A DNA stretch of 64,000 nt from Consotaella aegiceratis. GTDB taxonomy: Bacteria; Pseudomonadota; Alphaproteobacteria; Rhizobiales; Rhizobiaceae. The stretch spans positions 25,756 through 89,755 of the forward strand of contig NZ_JAZHFT010000019.1 in NCBI RefSeq assembly GCF_036541425.1, in the 5' to 3' direction. Made by a program: the position numbers and the translations under genes. The notes under the pieces were generated by a model. The model was given only the letters and a program-made list of their open reading frames with translations, was not told where the DNA came from and ran no database searches. Position 1 is the first letter of the stretch. Each line of letters opens with the position of its first letter. This document shows positions 16,566-25,713 of this stretch, piece after piece.

Positions 16566-18866
16566 TTACTTGCGCTCGACGGCTTCTGCCACCGCGATCG
16601 CCGCCATGTTGACGATGCCGCGGCCCGTGACGGATGGCGCCAGGATGTGAGCCGGCTTGGCCGGGCCCAAGAGCACGGGGCCGACATGCAGGGCGTCGGT
16701 CATGGCCTGCACTACCGTGAGCGTGATGTTCGCCGCATCGAGATTCGGGAAGACCAGCAGGTTGGCCTCGCCGGTCAACGTGGTGTCGGGCATCAGGCGG
16801 CGGCGCAGCGGCTCCGACAGTGCGGCATCGCCATGCATCTCGCCGTCGATCTCGAGGTCCGGGGCCTGCGCGCGGATCAATGCGAGCGCATCGCTCAGCT
16901 TGCGCGTCTGGCAGGTGTCGTCGCTGCCGAAGTTGGAATGCGAGATCAACGCCACCTTCGGCTCGATGCCGAAACGCCGAATGGCCGTTGCGGCGTGGAC
17001 CGTCATCTCGGCGAGATCTTCGGCGCTCGGATCGCGCTGGACGTAGGTATCGAGGAAAAACTTCGTGCCCTGCTGTGCGATCAACGCGCTCATGGCGGCA
17101 AATTTCCGGGTCCCGTCGGCCGCGCCGAGGACCTGGATGATGTCGCGGACATGGCCGGAGAACTGGCCTTCGAGGCCGCACAGCAGCGCATCGGCCTCGC
17201 CGCGCGAGACGGCGATGGCACCGATCACCGTGGTGTTGGTGCGCACCAGGGTTCGAGCCGTGTCGGGATGCACTCCCTTGCGGCCGACCTTGGCGAAGTA
17301 GTGGTCGACATATTCGCGATAGCGCGGGTCGTCCTCGGGGTTGATGATCTCGAAATCGTCCTTCGGACGGATTCTGAGACCATAGCGCTCGATGCGTGCG
17401 GCAATGACGCTGGGACGCCCGATCAGGATCGGCTGGCCGATCGATTCTTCGAGGATCGTCTGTGTTGCCCGCAGAACGCGCTCGTCCTCGCCGTCGGAGA
17501 AGACGATCCGCTTGCCGGAATTGCGCGCGATCTGGAAGACCGGCTTCATCATCAGCTGCGACCGGAAGATGAAGCGGTTGAGCTTTTCGGTGTAGGCCTC
17601 GAAATCGGTGATCGGCCGGGTGGCGACGCCCGAGTCCGCGGCCGCCTTGGCGACGGCGGGGGCGATCTTCAGGATCAGCCGGGGGTCGAACGGCGTCGGA
17701 ATGAGATAAGTCGGGCCGAAAATCGGCGTCTCGGAGCCATAGGCCTGGGCCGCCGCCTCCGAAACCTCCTCGCGCGCCAGCGCCGCGATCGCGTCGACGG
17801 CGGCCTTCTTCATCTCCTCGTTGATGGCCGTGGCGCCGCAATCCAGCGCGCCGCGGAACATGAAGGGGAAGCACAGCACGTTGTTGACCTGGTTCGGGAA
17901 GTCCGAGCGGCCGGTGCAGATCATGGCGTCCTCGCGCACGGCGCGCGCCTCGTCCGGCATGATCTCCGGCGTGGGGTTGGCGAGGGCCATGATCAACGGC
18001 CGATCCGCCATCTTGGCGACCATATCGGGCTTCAGCGCGCCGGCCTTCGAAAGGCCGAGGAAGATGTCGGCGCCCTCCATCGCGTCGCTCAGCGTGCGCG
18101 CCTCGGTCGGGCGGGCATAGAAGGCCTTGGAATAGTGCATCTCGCCGGGGCGGCCTTCGTAGACGACGCCCTTGGAATCGCAGACGAGGATATTTTCCTT
18201 GCGAGCGCCGAGCGCGACCAGAAGGTTGAGGCAGGCGATCGCGGAGGCGCCGGCGCCCGAGGCGACGATCTTGACCTCTTCCAGCTTCTTTTCGGCGAGC
18301 ATGAGTGCATTGCGGATGGCGGCCGCCACGATGATCGCAGTGCCGTGCTGGTCGTCGTGGAAGATCGGGATGCCCATGCGTTCGACCAGCCGCTTCTCGA
18401 CCTCGAAGCATTCGGGCGCCTTGATGTCCTCGAGGTTGATGCCGCCGAAGGTCGGCTCCAGCGCCGAGATGACCTCGACCATGCGATCGATGTCCGGCGC
18501 GTCGATCTCTATGTCGAAAACGTCGATGTCGGCGAACTTCTTGAACAGAACCGCCTTGCCCTCCATCACCGGCTTGCCGGCGAGAGGACCGATATTGCCG
18601 AGGCCGAGCACGGCGCTGCCGTTGGAGATGACGGCGACGAGGTTGGAGCGGCTGGTGTAATCGGCGGCCAGCGACGGATCGTCGGCAATCGCCAGACAGG
18701 GGGCGGCGACACCCGGCGAATAGGCGAGGGCGAGATCGCGCTGGTTTCCGAGCGGCTTGGTGGCCCGGATGGCCAGCTTTCCGGGACCGGGATAGCGATG
18801 GTAGAAAAGCGCCTGCTGGTTCAGATCGCCGCCTTTCGACGGGCTGCTTTTGTCGGTCGTAGACAT
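16566..18866 (-). CDS. maeB: NADP-dependent malic enzyme with C-terminal phosphotransacetylase-like domain
   Basis: The 766-residue two-domain protein converts malate to pyruvate, CO2 and NADPH. The N-terminal malic enzyme part (about 1-430) contains YHRYPGPGKLAI, LAYSPGVAAPC, ISNGSAVLGLGNIGP, FHDDQHGTAI and the NADP-binding GAGASAIACLNLL. The C-terminal part (about 440-766) resembles phosphate acetyltransferase but in MaeB serves regulation rather than catalysis. The start at 18866 has a GAGAGGG ribosome-binding site and matches the family N-terminus (MSTTDKSS). The frame extends slightly upstream. It is divergent from the plcP-like gene. Confidence 0.95.
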   Translation of the reverse strand: MSTTDKSSPSKGGDLNQQALFYHRYPGPGKLAIRATKPLGNQRDLALAYSPGVAAPCLAIADDPSLAADYTSRSNLVAVISNGSAVLGLGNIGPLAGKPVMEGKAVLFKKFADIDVFDIEIDAPDIDRMVEVISALEPTFGGINLEDIKAPECFEVEKRLVERMGIPIFHDDQHGTAIIVAAAIRNALMLAEKKLEEVKIVASGAGASAIACLNLLVALGARKENILVCDSKGVVYEGRPGEMHYSKAFYARPTEARTLSDAMEGADIFLGLSKAGALKPDMVAKMADRPLIMALANPTPEIMPDEARAVREDAMICTGRSDFPNQVNNVLCFPFMFRGALDCGATAINEEMKKAAVDAIAALAREEVSEAAAQAYGSETPIFGPTYLIPTPFDPRLILKIAPAVAKAAADSGVATRPITDFEAYTEKLNRFIFRSQLMMKPVFQIARNSGKRIVFSDGEDERVLRATQTILEESIGQPILIGRPSVIAARIERYGLRIRPKDDFEIINPEDDPRYREYVDHYFAKVGRKGVHPDTARTLVRTNTTVIGAIAVSRGEADALLCGLEGQFSGHVRDIIQVLGAADGTRKFAAMSALIAQQGTKFFLDTYVQRDPSAEDLAEMTVHAATAIRRFGIEPKVALISHSNFGSDDTCQTRKLSDALALIRAQAPDLEIDGEMHGDAALSEPLRRRLMPDTTLTGEANLLVFPNLDAANITLTVVQAMTDALHVGPVLLGPAKPAHILAPSVTGRGIVNMAAIAVAEAVERK

Positions 18867-19056
18867 GGAATTTCCCTCTCCCGCTCGCGCGGTGCCAATT
18901 GCTGTCCTCCGCAAGGCACACCGAGCCCGACTCCAGGCGGAGTCTCCCTTATTCTTTTAGCCCAACCGCGGGCGCTGGTGAAACCTCAATCGGAGGAGTG
19001 CGACGATATTGAATCGGCTTGCGTCGCAAAACTTCGAAATCCGTGTGCGGAAGGCT

Positions 19057-19074
19057 GCGTCATACGACTGATAC
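19057..19074 (+). promoter_or_regulatory. Weak Pho-box-like element upstream of plcP
   Basis: Two heptamers, GCGTCAT (19057-19063) and CTGATAC (19068-19074), are spaced by 4 nt like the PhoB repeat CTGTCAT-N4-CTGTCAT. They match five and four of seven positions. The downstream gene is expected to be phosphate-regulated if it is plcP, but the match is poor. Confidence 0.2.
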
Positions 19075-19123
19075 GTGAATCGGGCATGGGGAGCCGCGAC
19101 CAAGAAGCATAGGTGGCAGACCG

Positions 19124-19972
19124 ATGTCCACGACGCACCAACCGAGCGGGGCGAGACATTTCCGGGCGCTCTTCATTTCCGACGTCCATCTCGGCTCGAA
19201 GGCGGCGCAAGCCGAATTGCTTGTGGATTTCCTTCGACGCCACGACGCCGAGACGATCTATCTGGTCGGCGACATCGTCGACGGCTGGCGCCTGAAGCGC
19301 AACTGGCATTTCCCGCAGCTGCACAACGATGTGGTCCAGAAGATTTTGCGAAAGGCGCGCAAGGGCAGCCGGATCATCTATATCCCCGGCAATCACGACG
19401 AATTCCTGCGCGAGTTTCTCGGCGAGCATTTCGGCGGCATCGAGGTCAAGGCGAGCCATGTCCACGAGACCGCCGACGGCCGCCGCTTTCTGATCATGCA
19501 CGGCGACGAGTTCGACGTCGTGGTGCGCAATGCGCGCCTGCTCGCCTATCTGGGCGATTGGGCCTACGACGCGGCGATCGCCATCAACGTCGTCTTCAAC
19601 ACGGTCCGGCGCAAGCTCGGTTTTCCCTACTGGTCGTTTTCTGCCTGGGCCAAGCTCAAGGTGAAAAATGCGGTCAGCTTCATCGGCGCCTTCGAAGACG
19701 CTTTGGCGGAAGAGGCGCGACGCCAGAATTGCGATGGCGTGATCTGCGGCCATATCCATCACGCGGTGATCGGCGAACGCGCCGGCATCGAGTACGTCAA
19801 CACCGGCGACTGGGTCGAAAGCTGCACGGCGGTTGCCGAGCGCCACGACGGCGCATTCGAGCTGATCCGCTGGACGGAACTGCGCGGTCCGCTCACCGCG
19901 CCGCAGGACAAGGCCGCGGCGCGCAGCCGCGAACCGGAGCCAAGGCCCGTCGCTATCGGAGAAGCGGCGTGA
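19124..19972 (+). CDS. plcP: PlcP-like phospholipase C / COG2908 metallophosphoesterase
   Basis: The 282-residue calcineurin-like phosphoesterase has the five metal-site motifs: FISDVHLG, LVGDIVDGW, IPGNHDEF, MHGDEFD and CGHIHHAV. COG2908 includes LpxH and the rhizobial PlcP, which removes the phosphate headgroup from phospholipids during phosphorus starvation. Rhizobiales usually make lipid A with LpxI, and this gene overlaps a glycosyltransferase by one base (TGATG). Both points favour the PlcP assignment over LpxH. The start at 19124 follows AGGTGG. Identity as PlcP is inferred from family and context. Confidence 0.7.
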   Translation: MSTTHQPSGARHFRALFISDVHLGSKAAQAELLVDFLRRHDAETIYLVGDIVDGWRLKRNWHFPQLHNDVVQKILRKARKGSRIIYIPGNHDEFLREFLGEHFGGIEVKASHVHETADGRRFLIMHGDEFDVVVRNARLLAYLGDWAYDAAIAINVVFNTVRRKLGFPYWSFSAWAKLKVKNAVSFIGAFEDALAEEARRQNCDGVICGHIHHAVIGERAGIEYVNTGDWVESCTAVAERHDGAFELIRWTELRGPLTAPQDKAAARSREPEPRPVAIGEAA

Positions 19973-21006
19973 TGCGAATTCTGATCGCCACCGATGCGTG
20001 GTTTCCGCAGATCAACGGCGTGGTGCGCACGCTGTCGAACCTCGTTGCCGAACTGCAGAAACGTGACATCGAGGTGCTGGTGGTCTCGCCGCAGGATTTT
20101 CGCACGATCCCGTGTCCGAGCTATCCGCAGATCCGTTTGGCACTCGCCCGCTCGGCGGTTCTGTCGCAGCGAATCGCGGCCTTCGATCCTCATGTCGTCC
20201 ATATCGCCACCGAGGGGCCGATCGGCCTTGCGGCACGCCGGGCGACGCTCAGGGCAGGGCGGGCCTTCACGACGAGCTTTCATACGCGCTTTCCCGAATA
20301 TCTGCGGCGGCGGGCGCCGATTCCCGAGCCGGTGACCTATTCCTTCCTGCGGTGGTTTCATCGGCCCGCGGCCGCCTGCCTCGTGCCCAGTGATACCGTC
20401 CGGCAGTCGCTGGCGGCCAAGGGTTTCGGCAGACTGGTGACCTGGCCGCGCGGGATCGACGAATCGCTGTTTCGTCCGCGCCAAAGCCTGGATCTCGGAC
20501 TGAAGCGGCCGATCTTCCTGACGGTGTCGCGGCTGGCGCCGGAGAAGAACATCGAGGCCTTTCTCGACCTCGATCTGCCGGGCTCGAAGCTGGTCGTCGG
20601 CGATGGGCCCTCCTTCAAGGATCTGGTTCGACGCTATCCCGACGTGCATTTCGCGGGCTCCCAGACCGGCGAGAGGCTGGCGCAGTACTACAGCACCGCG
20701 GACGTGTTCGTATTCCCGTCGAAGACCGACACCTTCGGCATCGTCCTGATCGAAGCCCTGGCCTGCGGCGTGCCGGTTGCCGCCTATCCCGAACCGGGGC
20801 CGCTCGACGTGATCGCGGCGACCGGCGCCGGCCATATATCGGGCGATCTCAGAACCGCCTGCCTGCAAGCCCTGACGCTGGATCGCGCCGCTGCTCTGGA
20901 GCGTTCGCGCGCCTTCCGTTGGGAGGCTTGCGCCGACGTCTTCCTGTCTACGGTGGCGCAGCGACTGCCAGGCATCGATGCTGAGATGCTGCCGCTGGCA
21001 AGCTGA
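19972..21006 (+). CDS. agt: Agt-like GT4 glycosyltransferase (glycolipid synthesis)
   Basis: The 344-residue GT-B enzyme shows the GT4 donor-binding features. The N-terminal part has TDAWFPQINGVVRTL, and the acceptor side has HIATEGPIGLAARR. FLTVSRLAPEKNIEAFLDLD and the loop FVFPSKTDTFGIVLIEALACGVP complete the family pattern. Its start codon overlaps the stop of the plcP-like gene, so the pair is translationally coupled. In Agrobacterium and marine alphaproteobacteria a plcP-agt pair converts the released diacylglycerol into glucosyl- or glucuronosyl-diacylglycerol. An alternative is another mannosyl- or glucosyltransferase of the MgtA type. Confidence 0.68.
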   Translation: MRILIATDAWFPQINGVVRTLSNLVAELQKRDIEVLVVSPQDFRTIPCPSYPQIRLALARSAVLSQRIAAFDPHVVHIATEGPIGLAARRATLRAGRAFTTSFHTRFPEYLRRRAPIPEPVTYSFLRWFHRPAAACLVPSDTVRQSLAAKGFGRLVTWPRGIDESLFRPRQSLDLGLKRPIFLTVSRLAPEKNIEAFLDLDLPGSKLVVGDGPSFKDLVRRYPDVHFAGSQTGERLAQYYSTADVFVFPSKTDTFGIVLIEALACGVPVAAYPEPGPLDVIAATGAGHISGDLRTACLQALTLDRAAALERSRAFRWEACADVFLSTVAQRLPGIDAEMLPLAS

Positions 21007-21118
21007 TCCGGCGGTTTTTACCCGTCGATGCTGGCTCGGGATCTCCCGGCTCCGAGCAGGCTGCGCCTTTGCGGTGTTGCCGACGCACGACGCTTCCTCC
21101 AAAAAACCGCTCGCTTTG

Positions 21119-21145
21119 TGTCATGGTACGGCGCGTGCCATGACA
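21119..21145. repeat. 12-bp inverted repeat between agt and mlaE
   Basis: The arms TGTCATGGTACG (21119-21130) and CGTGCCATGACA (21134-21145) pair with a single mismatch around a 3-nt centre. There is no T-tract, so an operator is as likely as a terminator of agt. The outer TGTCATG resembles the PhoB heptamer in both orientations. Confidence 0.65.
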
Positions 21146-21149
21146 GACC

Positions 21150-21165
21150 GTTAACGGGCTATTAA
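21150..21165 (-). promoter_or_regulatory. Perfect CtrA consensus box upstream of mlaE
   Basis: On the minus strand the site reads TTAA-TAGCCCG-TTAAC, an exact match to the alphaproteobacterial CtrA consensus TTAA-N7-TTAAC. It lies about 240 nt before the mlaE start. In a genome this GC-rich such a match is uncommon by chance. Confidence 0.5.
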
Positions 21166-21401
21166 GTTCCGCAGCGAACTGCCGGCGCTCTGTGCTAAGG
21201 CGGTGCTGGCGATCGAGGATGGGGCCGTGGGGCCCGCCATCGACAACGAGGTTGAGTCCGAATGCCGAAATGCCCGACAGCGCGTTCGTATCCGTTCCTT
21301 TGCTGCGACGAAGGTCCGGGTTCCACGTGGGCGTCGGCGGTCGCTGACGATTGCGACATCCGGATCTGCCGGTCTCGTTCCGCCTTCCGGAGCAGAGCGG
21401 C

Positions 21402-22607
21402 TTGAGCGCGGCCGAGACGACTGATTCGTCCGTCGAGGACGCCGGCGAGCGTTTGCACCCCCTGTTTCAGCAGGTGACGCCTCCAAGCCTGACGGCCGAT
21501 CGGGAGGGCGACCGGATCGTGCTTCGCCTGGCTGGCGACTGGCTGGCCCGGACCGTGGGATCCGTCGAGAAGACGGTGGCCGAGACCGAACAGGCGGAGC
21601 TCGGCAACACGCTGGTTCTGGACTGCTCGGAGACGGGCCGCATCGACACGGCGGGCGCCTATCTGGTCGAGCGCCTGTCGCGATCGCTCTCGGCCAAGGG
21701 GCGGACCGTCGAAATGGCCGGCGTCGGCCCGCATGCCGCGCTGTTTGAAGCGGTCGCCCATGCCCTGAAGCGGGAGGAGCCGCAACCGGCGCCATCCCGG
21801 CGCTTCAGCCTGACGGATGGGCTGGCGACGATCGGCGAAGCGATGTTCGTGATGGGCCGCGAGGTTCTGACGTGGCTGCACATCGTCGGCGCGTCGCTTC
21901 ACGGAGCCGGCCGTCGCATGACCGGCAAGGCCAAGCTGCGGCCCGCCGCCATCGTCAATCAAGTCGACCGGATGGGGGTGAAGGCGGTGCCGATCATCGC
22001 GCTGATGAGCTTTCTCATCGGCGGGATCATCGCCCAGCAGGGTGCCTTCCAGCTGCGCTATTTCGGTGCCGAGATCTTCGTGGTGGATCTGGTCGGCATC
22101 CTGGTTCTGCGCGAGATCGGCGTCCTGCTGACGGCGATCATGATCGCCGGCCGCTCCGGCAGTGCCATCACCGCCGAGATCGGATCGATGAAGATGCGCG
22201 AGGAGGTCGACGCGCTTCAGGTGATCGGACTGAACCCGATCGGCGTCCTGGTTTTTCCGCGGCTGGTGGCCTTGACGCTGGCTCTGCCGCTGCTCACCAT
22301 CCTGTCCGATCTGGCGAGCCTGCTCGGGGCGATCGGCGTGACCTGGGCCTATTCCGGAATTCCGCCGGACGCCTTCATCCAGCGACTGCGCGACGCGATC
22401 GACATTTCGACGGTTTTCGCCGGACTGATCAAGGCGCCGTTCATGGCAATCATCATCGGCCTCGTGGCCTCCGGCGAAGGTCTCAAGGTCGGCGGCAGCG
22501 CCGAGAGTCTGGGGCTTCACGTGACCGCATCGGTGGTCAAGGCGATTTTCCTCGTCATCCTGGTGGATGGCATTTTTGCGATTTTCTATGCAGCGATCGG
22601 GTACTGA
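21402..22607 (+). CDS. mlaE: MlaE-type lipid ABC transporter permease with N-terminal STAS-like domain
   Basis: The 401-residue protein combines an N-terminal STAS-like part (about 15-110, with LVLDCSETGRIDTAGAYLVERL) and a MlaE permease core containing IIAQQGAFQLRYFGAEIFVVD, the hallmark LREIGVLLTAIMIAGRSGSAI, and AEIGSMKMREEVDALQVIGLNP. It forms the inner-membrane part of the Mla system that moves phospholipids between the membranes. No ATG is available. TTG at 21402 is preceded at 9 nt by GGAG, and another TTG at 21351 is possible. It overlaps mlaF. Confidence 0.88.
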   Translation: MSAAETTDSSVEDAGERLHPLFQQVTPPSLTADREGDRIVLRLAGDWLARTVGSVEKTVAETEQAELGNTLVLDCSETGRIDTAGAYLVERLSRSLSAKGRTVEMAGVGPHAALFEAVAHALKREEPQPAPSRRFSLTDGLATIGEAMFVMGREVLTWLHIVGASLHGAGRRMTGKAKLRPAAIVNQVDRMGVKAVPIIALMSFLIGGIIAQQGAFQLRYFGAEIFVVDLVGILVLREIGVLLTAIMIAGRSGSAITAEIGSMKMREEVDALQVIGLNPIGVLVFPRLVALTLALPLLTILSDLASLLGAIGVTWAYSGIPPDAFIQRLRDAIDISTVFAGLIKAPFMAIIIGLVASGEGLKVGGSAESLGLHVTASVVKAIFLVILVDGIFAIFYAAIGY

Positions 22608-23421
22608 ACCAAACGGATCCCGGGCGGAGCCCGAAGTGGTGATCCGCGCCAGGGACGTCACCGTTGCCTTTGACGGCAAGACGGTGCTGGACGCCTTGTC
22701 GCTCGATGTCCGGCGGGGCGAGATCCTCGGCTTCGTGGGCGCCTCGGGCACCGGCAAGTCGGTGCTCCTTCGCACCATTCTGGGCTTGAACCGCAAGCAG
22801 GGCGGGACCATCGAGGTCTTCGGGGTCGACTACGACCGCGCCAGCGACGAGGATCGGCTGGCGGTCGAGCAGCGCTGGGGCGTCCTGTTCCAGCACGGTG
22901 CCCTGTTCTCCTCGCTGACCGTGTTGGAGAACATCCAGGTGCCGATGCGCGAATATCTGGACCTCTCGTCGTCGCTGATGCGCGATCTCGCCAAGCTGAA
23001 GATCGAACTTGTGGGCCTGCAGCCGGACGCTGCAGACAAATACCCTTTCGAGCTGTCGGGCGGCATGATCAAGCGCGCCGCGCTGGCCCGTGCCCTGGCG
23101 CTCGATCCCGACATCGTCTTCCTGGACGAGCCGACCTCGGGGCTCGACCCGATCGGTGCGGCGGAGTTCGACGACCTGATCCGGACGTTGCGCGATACGC
23201 TGGGCCTCACCGTCTATATGGTGACACACGATCTCGACAGCCTCTATCAGGCATGCGACAGGATCGCGGTGCTCGGTCGCAAGAAGGTGCTCGTGGAAGG
23301 GTCGCTCGAGACGATGCTCGACAGCGACGATCCTTGGGTCCGGTCGTATTTCCACGGCAAGCGCGCACGCGCCATCGTGGCGCCGGGGGCAGAGGCGGAA
23401 CCAGCCGGGGAGAGCCTGTGA
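22588..23421 (+). CDS. mlaF: MlaF-type ABC transporter ATPase
   Basis: The 277-residue ATPase has the Walker A GASGTGKSVLL, Q-loop LFQHGALFSSLTV, signature LSGGMIKRAALARAL, Walker B DIVFLDEPTSGLDP and the switch His in MVTHD. The LFQ-HGALFSSL segment is typical of MlaF. It overlaps mlaE by 20 nt and mlaD by one base (TGATG), which shows a tight operon. An earlier in-frame ATG at 22567 exists. The one at 22588 leaves a short N-terminal tail before the ABC domain. Confidence 0.92.
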   Translation: MQRSGTEPNGSRAEPEVVIRARDVTVAFDGKTVLDALSLDVRRGEILGFVGASGTGKSVLLRTILGLNRKQGGTIEVFGVDYDRASDEDRLAVEQRWGVLFQHGALFSSLTVLENIQVPMREYLDLSSSLMRDLAKLKIELVGLQPDAADKYPFELSGGMIKRAALARALALDPDIVFLDEPTSGLDPIGAAEFDDLIRTLRDTLGLTVYMVTHDLDSLYQACDRIAVLGRKKVLVEGSLETMLDSDDPWVRSYFHGKRARAIVAPGAEAEPAGESL

Positions 23422-25652
23422 TGGAAACAAGAGCCAACTACGTTCTGGTGGGCATCTTCACTCTTGTGGTTCTCGCTCTCGGGTTCGGCTTCGTCTATTG
23501 GTCGGCGACCTACTCGGAGAGCGGCCGACAGGTGCCCCTTCTGGTCCGCATCGAGGGATCGGTGACCGGCCTCAGCCAGGGCAGCCAGGTGCTGTTCAAC
23601 GGCTTGAGGGTCGGCGAGGTGCGCGAGTTGCGCATCGATCGAAACGATCCACGCGTCGTCATCGCGACGACCATGGTGGACGCAACGACCCCGATCACGC
23701 GGTCGACCCAGGCCAATATCGGCTTCCAAGGACTGACCGGCATCGCCTTCATCGAACTGAAGGGCGGCGACGTCAGCGAGACCAACATCATCACCGAAGC
23801 GCAGTCGCAGGGCGCCTTGCCCGTCATCAAGGCGAATCCGTCGGACGTGACCGACATCCTCGCCACCGCCCGCGATATCGCCGAACGCGCCGACAACATT
23901 CTGTCGCAGTTCGAGAGCATGGTCGACGACGTCGGCCCCGCCGTGCACGAAACCGCGGCGAACATCGCCGACACGTCCGAAAACGTCCGCCGCTTCACGG
24001 CGAGCTTGGCCGCCAACTCCGACGACATCGACACCTTCCTCGCCAGCGTCGGCGATCTGGCCGATTCCGCCAATACAGTCGCCAAGCAGCTGCCCGGCGC
24101 CATCGACACCGCGCAGGGCATCCTCGAAGCGGTGGACCCGCAGGCCGTCAGCAGCACCGTCGCGGACGTTGCCGCCACCGCCCATACGCTGCGCGAGCAG
24201 TCGCAGAACATCGCAAGTGTGGTCGAAAGCGCCTCCCGGGTCGCCGACAGCCTCAACTCGGTCGGCGAGACCATCGAGGCTAATCTCGACAGCGTCGACC
24301 GCTTCCTGACCAATCTCGGACCGCTATCCGACACCGTCAGTCAGGTCGCCACCAAGGCCGACACGACGCTCGGCTCGACCAACGAGATCCTGGCGGCCGT
24401 CGATCCGGAGCGGGTCACTGCGACGATCGACAGCATCTCCAACGCAGCCCAGGGTATCTCGGATGTCGCCACGGCCGTCGGCGGGCGCCGCGACGATATC
24501 GATGCGGCGATCTCCAGCGTGGCGAATGCGACGCGCAATATCGATCAGGTGACGGCGACGATCGCCGACAAGCGAGAAGCGATCGACGGCTTCATCGATC
24601 GGTTGAGCCCCATCGCCAGCCAGGTCAGCAGCGTAGCCGAAAAGGCCGACGCCGCGCTCGGCTCGGCCAACGAGGTGCTGGCGGCCGTCGATCCGACGCG
24701 GATCACCTCGACGATCGAAAACATATCGAGCGCGGCCTCGAACGTCTCCGATGTCGCTTCGGCCGTGGGTGCGCGGCGCGACGATATCGATGCGGCGATC
24801 ACCAACGTGACCAGCGCGACGCGCAGCATCCAAGAGCTGTCGGCAATGCTGGCAGGCAACCGCGAGCAGATCGACAATTTCATCGCCCGGCTGCAGCCCA
24901 TCGCCGACAACGTGACGGAAGCCAGCACGCGGTTGAACGACACGCTGGAATCGGCCAACCGGATCGTTTCCTCGATCGACAGCAACCAGGTGTCGGCGAC
25001 CGTCGACGACGTTGCCGGTCTCGCCGCATCGCTCAACGAGAAATCGGGGGAGATCCAGTCGATCATCGACGGCGTCAACATCACGGTGCGCACGCTCGAT
25101 ACGGCGCTCACCGGGTTCAACGGGACCCGGTTGCGTGTCGACGACATCCTGGCCGCGATCGACCCGAACACCATCAACAAGGCGGTCGACAACGTCTCGT
25201 CGGCGACAACCAACGTGGCCGACGCAGCGGACTCCATCGCTCAGGTGGCCGACAGCATCAACGCGCGGCGCGACGACATCAACGAGGTCATCACCAACGT
25301 CCAGGAGATGAGCGCCAAGCTGAATGCCGCGTCGGACCGCGTCGACGGACTGCTGGCCTCGCTCGACAATCTGCTCGGCAAGCAGGGCGAGGGCCTGAGC
25401 AACGACGTTCGTTCCACACTGACCGCCATCCGCGAGACGGCGTTGTCGCTCAAGTCGCAGATCACGCCGATCGCCGGCAACCTGCAGACCTTCACCGGAA
25501 CCGGGCTGCGCGAGGTCCAGGGTCTGGTCCGCGACGTCACCCGTTCGGTCAATCGGATCGAGGAAGCGGTCACCAGCTTCTCCGACAATCCCAGCCGCAT
25601 CATCTATGGCGGCGACACCGTAAAACAGTATGACGGGCGAACGCGGCGTTGA
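23421..25652 (+). CDS. mlaD: MlaD-type MCE protein with unusually long repeated C-terminal region
   Basis: The 743-residue protein has one N-terminal membrane anchor (about 7-28, YVLVGIFTLVVLALGFGFVYW). One MCE domain follows (about 35-125, with GLSQGSQVLFNGLRVGEV and GFQGLTGIAFIELKGG). After that come about 600 residues of predicted alpha-helix rich in Ala, Asp, Val and Ser. Units of exactly 96 residues (288 nt) recur at least three times, marked by KADTTLGSTNEILAAVDP and RRDDIDAAI, with shorter related units on either side. Classical MlaD is about 180 residues. The long helical tail may form a needle or tunnel spanning the periplasm, as in other extended MCE proteins. It would bind lipids in the periplasm. 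Confidence 0.88.
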   Translation: METRANYVLVGIFTLVVLALGFGFVYWSATYSESGRQVPLLVRIEGSVTGLSQGSQVLFNGLRVGEVRELRIDRNDPRVVIATTMVDATTPITRSTQANIGFQGLTGIAFIELKGGDVSETNIITEAQSQGALPVIKANPSDVTDILATARDIAERADNILSQFESMVDDVGPAVHETAANIADTSENVRRFTASLAANSDDIDTFLASVGDLADSANTVAKQLPGAIDTAQGILEAVDPQAVSSTVADVAATAHTLREQSQNIASVVESASRVADSLNSVGETIEANLDSVDRFLTNLGPLSDTVSQVATKADTTLGSTNEILAAVDPERVTATIDSISNAAQGISDVATAVGGRRDDIDAAISSVANATRNIDQVTATIADKREAIDGFIDRLSPIASQVSSVAEKADAALGSANEVLAAVDPTRITSTIENISSAASNVSDVASAVGARRDDIDAAITNVTSATRSIQELSAMLAGNREQIDNFIARLQPIADNVTEASTRLNDTLESANRIVSSIDSNQVSATVDDVAGLAASLNEKSGEIQSIIDGVNITVRTLDTALTGFNGTRLRVDDILAAIDPNTINKAVDNVSSATTNVADAADSIAQVADSINARRDDINEVITNVQEMSAKLNAASDRVDGLLASLDNLLGKQGEGLSNDVRSTLTAIRETALSLKSQITPIAGNLQTFTGTGLREVQGLVRDVTRSVNRIEEAVTSFSDNPSRIIYGGDTVKQYDGRTRR

Positions 25653-25713
25653 GGCGCCGCGTCGACCGGAACGGCGGGGCCAGCGGGCTCGCCGCGACAG
25701 CAAGGGGACGACT

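Larger units (their letters stand above)
21007..21401. other. 395-nt regulatory region upstream of the mla operon
   Basis: No gene is supported. It contains a long near-perfect inverted repeat (21119-21145) and, four bases further, a perfect CtrA consensus box (21150-21165), each listed separately. A few TTG or ATG codons here could extend mlaE but lack family similarity. Confidence 0.6.

Noticed and set aside
16560..19112. An 850-codon plus-strand frame opposite malic enzyme
   Set aside because: It lacks any family signature and covers a complete maeB with all motifs on the other strand; it is a codon-bias shadow.
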